From Vanessa cardui (Eukaryota; Arthropoda; Insecta; Lepidoptera; Nymphalidae): a DNA stretch of 64,000 bases. How positions within the stretch are numbered: position 1 is the first letter of the stretch; every line of letters begins with the position of its first letter. The position numbers and the translations under genes were made by a program. The notes beneath the pieces were generated by a model. The model made no database searches. It saw nothing but the letters and a program-made list of their open reading frames with translations, and was not told the DNA's origin. The stretch is from positions 10,974,001 to 11,038,000 of the forward strand of contig NC_061143.1 of NCBI RefSeq assembly GCF_905220365.1. The letters are read 5' to 3'. Shown in pieces: positions 37,329 to 50,419 of this stretch.

Positions 37329-37959
37329 ATATAAACTTATTTTTGATATATAAATGAAATCTCTACATTCTATTTATTTATTTTATCATCATCATGTCAG
37401 TTCGAGAAGACTTGGACGTGCCTGTCGACACGGTGGACATCCAGAGCTGACATGATGTGAATGCTACATAAACGAAAGAGCTCAGCGAACGCTACATCCG
37501 TGATTAACCTCTTTCTCGAAATTGGAGATCTAATGTCCTAAAGCTCATTTCAACCACAATAGGAGTTGAGCAAAATAAACCTTATCATGGAACTGACACA
37601 ATATCAGGGGGTTAATATAGTATAATATTATCTATAACATCTATTCGCATTTTTTTTTTTTAAATGCTAAGTTGTATTCTCTAATTCGCTATCAAATCTC
37701 AAATTTGTAAGTAAAATTAAGGTATCTGGAACGTATATGTAATGTAATATGTATATCTAAAGATAATTTATCATAAACTATCTATAGTGCATAATACAGC
37801 AGAACTTTTAATTTTAATTTTTTTTAATGCATAGAATATGTAAATCTAAAGTTTGATTATCTTTACTTCTTTGATTCTACAACTTGAAGAGCAGATATTG
37901 AATACCTATTCAATGTATTTGACGGTTGCAAATGTTTACAAGATAAAATATTTATCTGA

Positions 37960-38197
37960 GCGCCATCTATGATTTGCTATAAGAAATTTTAAATGAATCA
38001 TCGTTAGAGTAATAGATGGCAGTTAAAACAAGTACACATTGACTATTTAGTTTTTCTTTAGAAACATATGAATTTTTTTTCACTATTATACGTGGCGACA
38101 AAAATATATATGTTTGTAAATACCTAAAGATAATACGTAAACACATTATGATAGTACTTGCATTTTCTTATTGGTAGCCTTTAAATATAGATGGCGC
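37960..38197. promoter_or_regulatory. cluster of AGATGGC-type motifs upstream of ensconsin
   Basis: GCGCCATCT at 37960-37968 (reverse), AGATGGCAG at 38014-38022 and AGATGGCGC at 38189-38197 lie 400-650 bases before the ensconsin ATG. The core AGATGGCGC resembles insect CTCF-type and Pho/YY1-type sites. Binding is not shown by sequence alone. Confidence 0.3.
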
Positions 38198-38399
38198 TTA
38201 CATGACAAGTGTCAATTTAGCGGCACAGATTAAATAAAAATTTCTGCGTTTATTTTCGCCTAATTTGAAATTTTTAAACGGAAGCAAAGAAGAATAATAC
38301 GTTATCTGTTTTTTTAAGAAGACTTTCTAAAAAAAACAATTAACAGTATTCTCGCTTTAAACTGCCAAACTATTCCTTTACTCATTTATTAACCGAGAA

Positions 38400-38606
38400 T
38401 AATGGCCTAAACATTTATTGACGCCATCTTCAGTTTTATAAGGATTGTTCGCCAATCGCCGTTCGTACGTCGCTGGCAGTGAACGGAACGAAGTGCTGTC
38501 GTATAGATCGCTGGCTGGCCGTCGGGCTGAAAATAGTGAACGAAGTATGAGTTTTCGAAATATGTTCGAATAAAAAGTGAACAGTGAGTGACTGTCATCG
38601 AGCAAG
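38400..38606 (+). promoter_or_regulatory. ens: ensconsin 5' UTR / core promoter region
   Basis: The DNA directly upstream of the ensconsin ATG is GC- and CpG-richer than its surroundings, unlike nearly all other noncoding sequence here. A TCAGTT initiator-like sequence lies near 38429, about 180 bases before the start codon. I see no TATA box in the usual position, so a TATA-less promoter with an initiator near 38430 is the simplest reading. The CpG-rich character continues past the exon 1 donor to about 38960. The exact transcription start is not determined. Confidence 0.4.
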
Positions 38607-38652
38607 ATGGTTGATGACGTGAAAGATATTACGGAAAAAGCTGAAAGTAAAG
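38607..38652 (+). CDS. ens: ensconsin/MAP7-family, coding exon 1 (N-terminus)
   Basis: First coding exon of an ensconsin-like microtubule-associated protein. It reads MVDDVKDITEKAESK plus one base and ends at AAAG|GTATTA, phase 1. An in-frame TGA at 38589-38591 lies just upstream, so the ATG at 38607 (context AGCAAGATGG) is the only possible start in this exon. The split codon is completed as GAG (Glu) by the exon at 51835, whose acceptor phase matches. The peptide is short, acidic and without a membrane segment, as expected for a cytoplasmic protein. Joining it to the distant exon 2 is an inference from phase and from the lack of any other start; intervening or alternative first exons in the 13 kb intron cannot be excluded. 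Confidence 0.65.
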
Positions 38653-41600
38653 GTATTATGTGCATTTAAAATCGATACGTGCTGTTTTAGTGTGAAATGT
38701 GATCGAAATCGCCTAACCCTAAACGCGTCGTGGCCCCACGTCGTGGGTTCGTGCACAGCTTTCGAGAACGTCCGCAGTGGGTTGTGGCCGACGCAGTCCG
38801 ATGTTTTGTTTTTCATCTACAATTGGACGTCTTTTGACGTCGTGGTATGTTCTAAATTTAGAGAAAAGGCTACCAGACGGTGAGAAGTGCGCAGGAATGT
38901 ACAATAACCGATAGGACCACCGGACCTTCTGTCATTTGGTCATCACTTGTATCGTTTTGCCGGATTCCTTGCATAGTTACCGTTATATCGTGCAATACTG
39001 TCGCATTTTGGCAAATCATTCGCAAACTGGGTTGCAAATATTGTAATACTTAACAATATGATGTTTCTTGAGTCATGACATTATCAATTGATACTCTGAC
39101 GTAAGTACGTAAGTATTTTGCATGTATGTGAATAAATTTTCGAGAGTACAGCACACATTGAAAGTACTGCAACCTGCTCACTTTCTAGTTATCTTATCAT
39201 TTTCTGTATCAACTTTTTCATGCGCAAATTGATGTGCTTATTACATGACTATCTTAATGGAAATTGCACATTATAAAAACTTATACTGTGATAAGGGTAG
39301 ACTACTGATTGGTGCTAATGTTTCATTACTGATATTAAATAATCAATATAAATGTGAATCTCAAATGATACATATAAATATTTTGATACCTTTTTAGGTT
39401 ATCAATATGACCTTGTGATATGAATATAATAAAACAGATGATTACTGTGTCTGTTTTCATTAAAGGATAATTCTAAATAAGTTCCTCAAATTATGATGAT
39501 AAAGTAACAATTTGAATCAAATTATATTAAACGTGTCTAAAAAAATATAATTAAAATGACTCGAGTCATATCAGTAAATTAGTTCATGTAAATATAAGCC
39601 TGTTGCTTACCTCATCGCCAGATATTAAAATAACAATGATAAAATGAGAATTTCTAATGTTGCGGATTTTTCCACTCGCATTTTACAATAAGGCTGCTCC
39701 TATTTCAATCTTAAATTATGGTTTGAGATTAAGAGTAATAAATAAATACCTAATGAGCTATCAACATATCTTAGACAATATTTTTGATGAATATATTATG
39801 AGTAATACCTATGTTTTAGGTTCACTGGGTTACTCCTTTGCTCATATATGTCTAATGGGTTGATAATTAGCAAAATATTTGATTAAATTGCCCCCTGACC
39901 ATAACCCATTCTTGTAATTATAATTGTACGGCCATATTTAAATAGAATTAAAAATATATTAAAGTTCATTAACTATTCTGTACAAAATAATTTATCTGAA
40001 TGATAGATTTTAAAATTATCACATATATAAATTCTGGGTTGTAGTATTAATTGAGAAAATTAGATAACTATTAATGGTAATTTAACAGTTTCAGTAGTTT
40101 TAATTGCTTTATTACTGCATTCACAATGAAGTAATTTGAAATGACAGTAAATGCCGACCAAAACCTTATTTAGTCATTTACTGTTTCTTTGTATTCATCT
40201 AATAAGATCCAATGAAACACAAAGATGAAATTGCTATCACATTTACCATTGATGAAATGATTGTAGAACTTCTTTTTGTAGTGTTACTGTATGTTTATAT
40301 GCATATATCCAGTAGTACAATGTTATATGTATCTCTATTGTATATAATATTTCCTATCTTATCAGTTATCTTATATATTTGACCGTGGAGATATTAATTT
40401 TATAATGATCCCCTTGAAATTATTTGTTTGGAATTATGTATGTTCTGAGAATTTAAACAGCCTAGGCTTGGTATATTAATGACATTCATTTTTAATGATG
40501 CATCAATGCAATGGAATAAATGCAACTTTGTTCAACTTAAATTGTAAACCAAAAATAATTAAATTGTAGTTGAAATATCTAGAAATTTCTCTCTCCTATC
40601 TGATATATTTTAGCTCTTTAAATAGTAATACTAATATAGTGATGAAAATTATATATTTCTTTGTTTTTATATTATTTCAGCTGTTATAACTTCATTAATA
40701 TTACATCATTTACCTTTAAATGTGTGGTTATTGATTGAATTTTGTTACTGAATATTCTATATTGCTGACTCTGGTAATTTTGATAATATATTAAGAATTT
40801 ATTTAGTACAATAAGTTAAAAAAAATGAAAAATCTTTTTATATAGTAAGTAGATATATGCGACTTGTTGAAAATATATATGATATTTAGATTGAGTGTTT
40901 TGAAATCGGAATCTTTTGATGACATTTTAAAATCAGCATTATAATGCATATTTTAATTATAAATCTTACACACCCATACAAGAATGCCTTATACAAAGAA
41001 ATGAGTCAACCTGTGTAGGAGCTAGCATTGGTGAATTAATATGCTTGGTAACACTTTGAAATTTGCTTGTAGATCTATCATCATATAATCATCTTATTAT
41101 CTTCTCTACTGTTATAAAACAGTGAATTATCTGTTTTATGTATTAAGCCAAAAATAGTAATAAATTTTGGTGAAACTTTGTTGATTTAAAGTCTATGATT
41201 AAAATTGCTATTTATTCAACAATACAGCATAACCATAATCACTTGAATGTCCTTTATGACTTTATGTAAAATGCTATTTTTAAAAAGGAAATGCCCACTT
41301 ATAAAATATATATTTTCCTAAAGACTACACAAACGAAATGATCTTATGAAACATTTATCTTCTTCATAAATTAAGACAAAGAAAATGATTATTATAAAAT
41401 GAAAATGTAACTTACCAAAACATATTATATCAGAGGCAAACAAGTGATAGTTACAACAGCCTCACATAAATACCATGTCCTCGGGGCTCAAATAGATGAA
41501 GCAATTACCTCATCTATAACCATTTACTTAATTATTTGTAACAATTTCTTTTATGTAGGTTTTACTGTAAGACATTTATCATATGTGCGGTGAAAGTCTT

Positions 41601-42495
41601 ATAAAAAGTTTTATGATATGCTCGACTACGACTTCAGTTATCAAATTAACTGTTAAATTATAATTGTTGAACACAGTTTTTATAAGAACTGTATGTTTAA
41701 AATTTTACAGTGAGAATAAATGTAATACCACAATAGAATAGAGTAATTATCAAATACATACATTTTGTATTGATATTTACTAATATATTGAAGACTTAAA
41801 TTGAATATATCAATATTCAAAATAGATATTTGAATGTACCCTTCAAGTTCATATAGAGTAGCATCAAGAATGCTAGCAGCATTAATCTTTTAAAATACAA
41901 AATGATAATCTCGTCACAAGTGGGAGTTCGAACACTATTACTTTAGCGTTCACTTATTTCACTTGCAAATAGAATAATATGGAAATTAATAATTTGAAAT
42001 AGAATCTGTGTTTGATGTACATTTTCAAGTAATTTAAGTTGACGTTGTTTTGATTAAAATGTATCGAATAATCAATTTGATATTTTTATAATAAATCCAT
42101 TGGAGGACCTTGACATCAAAATCGTTCCATTCGATTGGAAGTTGTTTAATGCTGGGCGTTGATGAGTCAGCTAACTTGAATAGTTAATACTTGGATAATT
42201 TGAGAAACAATTGACATGGTATTAGTTAATTAATTAAAAAATTGTGTTCTATGTTGCTGATTTTACATCATTAAATTTATTTATATAAATTATTTTGCTT
42301 TTTATATGAAGTTAGCTGTAAAAATTAATTTTATTCAATTAAAAAAAAATGTAATATATATGCAGTAATTACAACAGAGTACTAAAGCTACATTAGTACT
42401 ATTAGATTTTTGCAAATACAGTTTTTACTTTAAGATTTTTATGTACTGATATATATGACTGATCAATTTTTAAAAAAGAAACATACAATTTTTTT

Positions 42496-42722
42496 TGTTG
42501 TGGTCATCATCATTCTCCTGCCCTTATCCCAATTTTATTTGGGGTCAGCACAGCATGTCTTCTCCTTCCATACTTCTCTGTCAGACGTCATCTCACAAGT
42601 AACATTCTTTCTAGCCATATTGTCTTTCACACAATCCATCCATTGTTTCCTTGGTCGTCCTCTGCCTCTATATCCATCCACATCCATGCTCAAGGCCTTC
42701 CTCACAATGTGTTCCTCATTCC
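42496..42722 (-). mobile_element. RTE-type LINE 3' end
   Basis: Minus-oriented copy of the RTE end at 26655, beginning with the complement of the GAT tail (GTCATCATCATTC), then CTTATCCCAATTTTATTTGG and the C-terminal coding part. In ensconsin intron 1. Confidence 0.8.
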
Positions 42723-43802
42723 ATATGGTATATATGTATAAAACCCACCATTGATACCATTGGTGTTGGGTGGTTTATAAATTTTAGCTAAAAGTATTTC
42801 ACTTGAATGTAATAGATAATACTGTTGAACAAAAGTAAATATTTAAATTATAATGTTAATTGTGTAAGATAACAATATTAAGTAGAATATATTATAAAGG
42901 GGTTATTATCCTCGTGAAAAGTCAGTATAAATAACGAAAGCTGGTGTCATTGAACTCTAAAATTTACTAATTTTGCAAACAATATTGACTATTGAATAAT
43001 TGTTTATAAGAAAAATGATTACCGCGTCATCAACCATGATAACCTGTCAATTGACAATACTAGGAGTATGAAAAAATATACGAAATCAAATGAAATACGC
43101 AAACTGAGATGGGAAAACGTTTAAGATTTTGATAATCCTTATAACGAAGAAAAACCACGAAAAGTACTCTTTGATTTGGTAGACCTTTAGGTCGCGTGAA
43201 TTTGAACTGTAGACTGTTTGAAATTTTTCGTATTTATCATAGAAAAATTATATGTTGATCAGTCTAGTGTACATTAATTCATATTTACTTCTATTTTCGA
43301 AGCATCGAGCCTTATTACTTAAATTTTAATTGATCTGGAATTTAAACATTATGGAGCGTAGTAAAAAGATATAAAATATATAAAAGCTAGCCAGCTCTGT
43401 AAGTATGAGATAAGATGCTGGCTTATAAAATCAATATAAAACTTTATAGTAACCAGCTCTCTTCCAAATATTTGGATAGAAGTTTTTGTGTACAGAAATC
43501 GTCCAAATTATATATGTTAGGTATTTTTATAGGCATTAGCAGGTCTCACATATAACATAGAGCTAACATTTTTTTAAGAAATATTTAATGTGACTTGGTT
43601 ATTGGTAACATAAATTACACGTACTATTAATTGGATACAGAGATTGATATTTGCATAATTATGCAAACGTTTGCTTTATCTGATATGGTCAAACTATTAA
43701 TTGTTGTACTTTATAGCGCTGAGACCAACTTTTTGACAATTTTTGATACGATAGGCTATGTCTCAGTGCAACAAATAAACATATAAACAGATAAACATAC
43801 AA

Positions 43803-44095
43803 ATTTACGTGTTTCTTGCAATGTGCTAATAATTCGACAATATTCTACTACGCCTAACAGTTTTTGATCAATGTTTAATTATTTAAATTATATTCATTTT
43901 AATTTTACTTCCAAAGTTCGCTATTGGTTTTGTCCAAGTTCAAAACGTCATATTTTCGCAAATCATAATGAATTTCATAAACTATACAAGCCCTCGACAA
44001 ATGATAGCGCAGCAATTTGGCCTTTGTCCTTTTGTTATTGAAATAGCTTATAGGCTGCTTTGAAGCTATAAACCACCAAATAATGATATCGGATT
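43803..44095 (+). repeat. unclassified dispersed repeat (family U), copy 2
   Basis: Contains TTTCTTGCAATGTGCTAATA, AATTTTACTTCCAAAGTTCG, ATATTTTCGCAAATCATAAT and AAGCCCTCGACAAATGATAG in the family U order. Confidence 0.7.
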
Positions 44096-47000
44096 TATAA
44101 TTTTTAATCGAATCCAAAAAGATGAAACAAAATCTTCATCTAATAATGTTATATTGAAAGATCATCAATATTCCAATTTAATGTCATAAAACTGAAGACA
44201 AACCTGCAGAACTAAGAATAAACTCCTAAACAACATTTACATAATCTCAAATGCTTACAGCTTTTTAATTTGTCAAAAACAATCTTAGTCCGGACCCCCT
44301 GAATATACAAAACTGTAAGTCAAAAATCTTGGCCACACATAATACTATTCGTCGTCTAAAGATTGAATTCAGCTTCGATCTTTAGATTTATTGTATTGAG
44401 CTAATTTTAAATCATAGACAGGCCTTTTATAGCGGCGCGTTGACCTTTGCATAGATCAATAGGCGACATGAGTATGTATTTTTAGTATTTATTTAAAGAT
44501 TTAAAATGTCTCTTGTTTAGAAAAAAATGTACAAAGATCTAAAACATAAATTAAGCAGGATTTTGACGTAGCAATACCTAATCTAATCAATGATTTTATA
44601 ATAATCAACGAAAGCGTCGATAAAAATGTAATGTTTTGTTAGAATCTAAGCAAATTTTTTTTGTTCAAAATTTTTCCACATGTTAAATCAGTTTGAAACG
44701 TTTGTTCAATAACTAAAGTATTTGTTTTGCTATTAAATTCGTTTCATGCTCGTCTAGACTCCGGTTGTTACCTGCCTTAGTGCATTGACTGCTTATAAAT
44801 TTTAAATTTTATGAAAATGAGACTGCCTTGTTAGGAAATGACCTTGCGGTATCTTTGAGGGCGTTGTGTATAAAAATCAACCTTATCGTATTGTAATAGA
44901 GTGAAAATTTACTGCCAAAAGTTGAGTTATTATAAAAATATCTGTCACCTTGCTGTAAGAATATAATTCGTGTAGGCATTAAGTGTTTAGGAAATCTTAT
45001 ACGGATGGAGAAATGTCGTGCTGAATATTGATTAGTTGGGACGCGAATTCGTGTATTGAATATCTTGGGGAAGCTTTCCAGACAGGGGTTACGGATTTTG
45101 GATCAGTTTTCGTGAGTCATGTTTAACATATACATGATTCATCCATTCATGTATTAACATTAACAGTGACTATCATCACTATATCAAATAGTTAATTGAA
45201 CTTCGTCACGAATTATTAAAAAATACTAGAAACGTATAATTTTATAAATGAATTTCATATTCTAAATTTCAAGCATAATTTACACGCGTATGTTTATCAA
45301 ATTGGCAATTAGTCGGCAAACATTTAGGGTGCTAATCTTAATGTTGAAATAACAATTGTTGACTGAAATTCTATGGTAGAACTAAACTAGACTAAATATA
45401 GTATACTTGTTCTGCTTTTTATATTAGACACGTCGAACGCGACGCGAGGCGACGACGTATTGCGTATATTATCGGTATGAAATAAAAAAAAAACGGGATT
45501 CACTTAGCTACATCTTTACTGAATTTTCAGATAACAGTTCTTTTTTAATTTTAAATATATGAATTTATAGGGAGACATGAAAATGAACCGCTTGGTATGA
45601 GTTACGTTCACTCATAGACGATACACGAAAAATATAAACCACTTTGATTATATCAAACGGTCGCTTGAGATGTAAGATGTTATGTCCCTTACGCCTGTAA
45701 TTTCATTAGCGCACTAGTCAATAAACTAGAACGTATTTGCGATACAACTAATTAGCTAGTCGTTACTTACTCAGGCAAACCTGCAAGTAGAAGAGTGCCT
45801 ATAAAATCAGTTGTTACAATAATTTATTATATATTAACTAAATACATGTGACGTAGTTTTATTTGTTTGTCCCATTAACGTAGACATCACAAGATACCGA
45901 AAGTGGATTTATAATTCTATATTGTATTGAACTGGGATTAGGCACCATTATTATGCATATAATATCAAAAATATAAAAAGGGGTTACAATACGAATACTC
46001 GATTTACACGCATTAAGTTTTGTGAAGATTATCTGTTTTTTATCACGAAAGTTTAGAAAATTCCATATGAAAGTAGCATAACAAATTTTGCTATAATACA
46101 CTATTATTAATAATATTTGTCTAAGTTTTACCTTACTAGTAACTAAATAATTGCTTAAAATTCTTCATCTTCGAAAAGATGTACAATTTATCATGGAGAT
46201 AAGATTATTCCAAACGTTTAACCCAATCTTTGCCAAGAAACTAAATGGGTTAAGTGAATGCAGTCAACTGATATGAACGGTAAACATTATTGAACTATTA
46301 TCATTCGCATTCCATCTCGTTTATCGAATACTTTATTTGATATAGTTGATGAAAATAATCCGGTATTTCCTGAACTGCGGCTTCAATATTTCTTAACAAA
46401 TGCTAACGTCAAGAAATAGGTTTTTAACTAAGTAATACAATAAAATGATGAGTACTAATATTTTGATTTTAGGAAAAATGCTCTTGACTATCATACAACT
46501 TAAGTCTTAAAGTTTCTAGAACTATTTGGGACATTATCAAATATATAATTAGTTAGCAAACAACACACACCTACTTACAGTTACGGCTCCGTTACAACGA
46601 TCTTAATTGTGTTTTTTCTTTTGATATACCGTTAATAATTTAGTGCCCGTAAATCGCGATCAGTTTAATGTAATGACTTTCGATTTGAGGCAGTAATATT
46701 AATTAGAGTTATGTGTGTCTATCAAAATATCGATCGATTGTCGTAAAATTATTTTGCGTCTGAATTTTTCCATGTCTGAAAAGTGTTCATAGTCGTTAAC
46801 GAGCGTTTTAATTTGTTGAAAGTCCAGTTCAATTTTGTTAATAAAATGCTTTTCAGTACCGTAATGATAAGAAATGTTAAAATTGTTAAAAATTCTCATT
46901 TATTGCAGATTTCCTTGAATGACATGACGACGATCCCAAAGTTATCAGGCCGTGAAACGAATTCTTATTTTCTAAAGTTGGATTAAGCTATCTCTATTGG

Positions 47001-47730
47001 TTGGATTTGGAGCCTATCAGTCTCATGTTTTTGTCATTCTTTTAGATTATATTCCGTGTGGATTAAATTTAGTCTTATTACTGTAAAAAACAGCATCTTT
47101 ATATAGCTAGGTGTAATGGGTAGTAATGGGTCTTCTAATTTAAATTTATTTGTTTCAAAATTCTCCGAGAATTTATATATAAAAATGATAAGATCTTAAA
47201 TGCACATTTTCAAAGCTAGACTGTTTTTTATCAAGTTCGGTAACGCCACTTTTTATGGTAAACTATTATTCACTCAAGTTGGGCATTTCAAGCAAAAAAT
47301 GCATTATACTGCGAGAAAAGTCGATCGGATCGTGTCGTGCGCTGGAGAAACTAGCCTTGGTTTCAATTTGAGGGGCATTCTGTACTGAACACTTGTGTTA
47401 CATCTTTTACGTGATCTAATATTATTATTTTTGTGTTTAATTTTTCTTGCTGAGCGTTTCAGATATCGAATAAGAGATGTTTCTAAAAGATGAATAGCGC
47501 TCATGTTCAAGTCAATTATTGAAGTTATTTTGCCTGTTAAAGAATTAATGCATCGACCTTGTAATACGGCCTCGAGTCAATATAAATATTAATTACTCGC
47601 AAGTAATCGAGACATCGTTGTCTTCGAAATCATTTTAGTTCCTAATATCGATTACTTTAACTTCGTAGAATGCTGCAGTAATCACATTAGCCAGACTAGA
47701 CATTACATTTGCAGCTCCGTGCCAGCTCTT

Positions 47731-48006
47731 TTAGTTTTGACTTTGAAGTCTTGTTTTAATTTTTAAACAATCGTGTACAATAAACATTAATAATTGAAGT
47801 ATTAGCAGTGATTGTAATAAAATTCCAATTATAGGTACGTCTACGTTTCCCTGTGTAATACTTGCTCGCCACTTTACTACCATTTGAATGGTAAGCATTC
47901 CTTCCTCATGACCTCCACATTGTTTATGAACTGTATAATCAATATCATCTATTGATCCAGTCCTCAATGAATTGTACTGCATTCCTCTACTCACTAGCAA
48001 TGACAA
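47731..48006 (-). CDS. unrecognised 91-residue ORF, antisense in ensconsin intron 1
   Basis: Starts MSLLVSRGMQYNSLRTGSID and contains VHKQCGGHEEGMLTIQMVVK, then a hydrophobic stretch (IIGILLQSLLILQLLMFIV) that could be a membrane segment, and a basic tail. Composition is more protein-like than most AT-rich frames. A stop occurs four codons upstream of the ATG. No family recognised and no repeat match in the window. It could be a small nested gene, an old mobile-element remnant or chance. Confidence 0.2.
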   Translation of the reverse strand: MSLLVSRGMQYNSLRTGSIDDIDYTVHKQCGGHEEGMLTIQMVVKWRASITQGNVDVPIIGILLQSLLILQLLMFIVHDCLKIKTRLQSQN

Positions 48007-49493
48007 ACAGATGTTAGGCCCCTGTCACACTGTCTCAGTCGATGTCTAGAAATTTAATGAGCAGGTGTTGAACAGGTTTGGTTCGACAGCTCATATACCG
48101 CTTGATGGTACACTTGATATTTATGGAGACAAGGCATATCCTTAACGTAGTTTGTTTAAAATTCAATAATATTATGTGTCGGTTTATTTAAAACGACACA
48201 CTTGCTCCGACCTGTACCCCTACTTATTTGTAATTTTATTACACGCCCAATTCGATCGTAAAATGACATGGTTCGTAAGTGAATGGGGTCTATAATTTAG
48301 ATGCTTTCTTTGATAACTAACACTTAGTTGTTTATATCGATTGTATAAAATATACATTTTCAATATATTTCTTATTTATACTACGATTTTTAAAATTATT
48401 ATTTACAAAATTTTCGTTGTAATGAACAATTGTGAACTCCAATTTGTGTAACATTAAGTCGTTTATCATTCATTATCAAAATTTCCTGTCGTAAAGTAGA
48501 AATTGCCTATTGCTTAATTTTAGATAAGTAGAAGAAATTAGCAAAAGAAATGGTCATTTGATTGAGATTTGATTCAAGACGCTTAATTTCCCTTATATCC
48601 TTGTCTTGAAATTCACAATACACGTGCAACAACAATTACCTGCGTTATATATGTTACCTTACGTATATGTTTTACCTTTACAAATCTTTGCATGAAAAGG
48701 ATTGAGCTCACGATGAGGTTGAATAGTCTTTAGGGCTAGGCAATGACTGTTTGTTTAGTTGAAGTTTTTATGTATTTTTATTTTAAAAATGATTTATCCT
48801 TAGAATTCGCTTGTCCTATTTCCCTGTTTCTCTTATATATTTGGGCTAAGAGCATTATGTTTAACTTACTATGTATATAAACCTCTTGTAATAATGCCAC
48901 TCTTCCCTGTAGACCTTATCTTTCACGAAAGTTTGCCTAATTTAACATAGTTTTAATCGAATTTAATGGAATTTGTTTTTTTTTATTTATTTACTCTTGG
49001 GCGTCTCACGTCATTGAGATATACTAATAAACATCAAGAGTTATTTGATTTGACGATATGCTTGATTTCATTATTTTATTATATTAAATCGGCTATAAGT
49101 CAGGACTTTGAAGCAAAATTTCTCGTCACCTGTTAGTATGTGTGGGTCAAACAAGTTCTACCCAAAATATTGAGTGGATTCACATACATACCTTTCAATA
49201 TTAATCAAACATTCCTAATTCTAGAATGAATGTAGGTGGATCAATGCCGATACGAACTGACCTTTATGTGTTTATAAGGCATAGTGTAGGCGTACGTGTT
49301 AGGAAATAATTGGGTCAAAACGGTAGCACGACGATTATTGAAATGGTGAAGTAATGAAATATTAAATGAGGATTCATTTATTTTTATTCAAATCAAAGAA
49401 CTAGACAATGTATTGCTTTCTGTTATTTACCAATTTATTTTCACTTATGACACCGTTAAAAGAAAAACAGTTCCCTTCTATTTTAGAGGATAA

Positions 49494-49612
49494 TGGGCAA
49501 GGAATATAACTTCTTAGTTCCTAATCTAGGTACATAGTGCATTTGGGCATTGTAAGAAATGGTTGACATGGCTGTAAACTACTTAACGGGTGGCCCACTT
49601 TCCAGTTATATA
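49494..49612 (+). mobile_element. LINE 3'-end fragment (family A), diverged
   Basis: Matches at TTCTTAGTTCCTAATCTAGG, TTGTAAGAAATGGTTGACAT and GGGTGGCCCACTTTCC; the usual 5' part is missing. Confidence 0.6.
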
Positions 49613-49633
49613 TATTTGTTAGGTTTATTTTAT

Positions 49634-49772
49634 TATCATCATCGTCATCATCATCATGCTCGTGCCCTTATCCCAATTCAGTTGGGGTCGACGCAGCTTG
49701 TCTTTTTGTTTCATATTTCCCTATCTGACGTCATATAACAAGTAACATTCTTTTCAGCCATATCATTATAAT
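49634..49772 (-). mobile_element. RTE-type LINE 3' end, short
   Basis: Minus-oriented: ATCATCATCGTCATCATC tail complement, then CCCTTATCCCAATTCAGTTG and a short, diverged C-terminal segment. Confidence 0.75.
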
Positions 49773-50371
49773 AAAAAATATTAAATTAACTTGGAGAAGC
49801 GCGCCTTCGTGAGAAAATAGATCGATAGTGACAAGTGGCATAATTACTAGCAAATTATTACCCTTCTAAATAAAAAACGTTTTGCGTCTTAATTCAAGCA
49901 GCAGCTGAACACATCAATTATTTCATGCAAAAACGTATATTCTTAGAGCCTTTGAGGCTCAATGATGTGGAAGACTTATGTTTTTATAATCTCCACCTTA
50001 CACGTACTCACACATAACCTTGTTCCGACGTATAATTGAAACAACATGCATCACACATATGAAATAGTTTTAATACTGTTCTATGTACATGCTCGTAATA
50101 TTAGATAAACATGATATTGTAGGTTTTTTATTGATTTCTCCAAACGTGGGTGTTTATTGTTCTTGCTCGATTTTTATTGATTTATTGACAATAATTGTTG
50201 TTGTGTTTGCTTTTGATGTTAAATAAAATAATAAAAATAATTATATCACACATCCTGATAAAGCCTCCAGCTAGTATGCCGATCGCCTATTGGACAATTC
50301 TCGTACACATGTTATGACAACTTTTACGCCTAACTGTAAGAGAAAATCTTATTCGTAATTCATAATTACAA

Positions 50372-50419
50372 TGGAAAATTTTGCTAAACATACTTAAGTA
50401 TGTTTAGCAAAATTTTCCA
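50372..50419. repeat. 48-bp perfect loop-free palindrome
   Basis: 24-base arms, TGGAAAATTTTGCTAAACAT... meeting its exact reverse complement at ACTT|AAGT. In ensconsin intron 1. Confidence 0.96.

Larger units (their letters stand above)
31226..38399. other. intergenic region between the two divergent genes
   Basis: AT-rich DNA between the promoter of the minus-strand gene and the ensconsin 5' region. It holds a mariner (32.92-34.42 kb), LINE fragments (35.77 and 36.33 kb) and one SINE (37.05 kb). From 31.3 to 32.9 kb and from 34.5 to 35.7 kb nothing else is recognised. Three AGATGGC-type motifs lie within 650 bases upstream of ensconsin. Confidence 0.5.
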
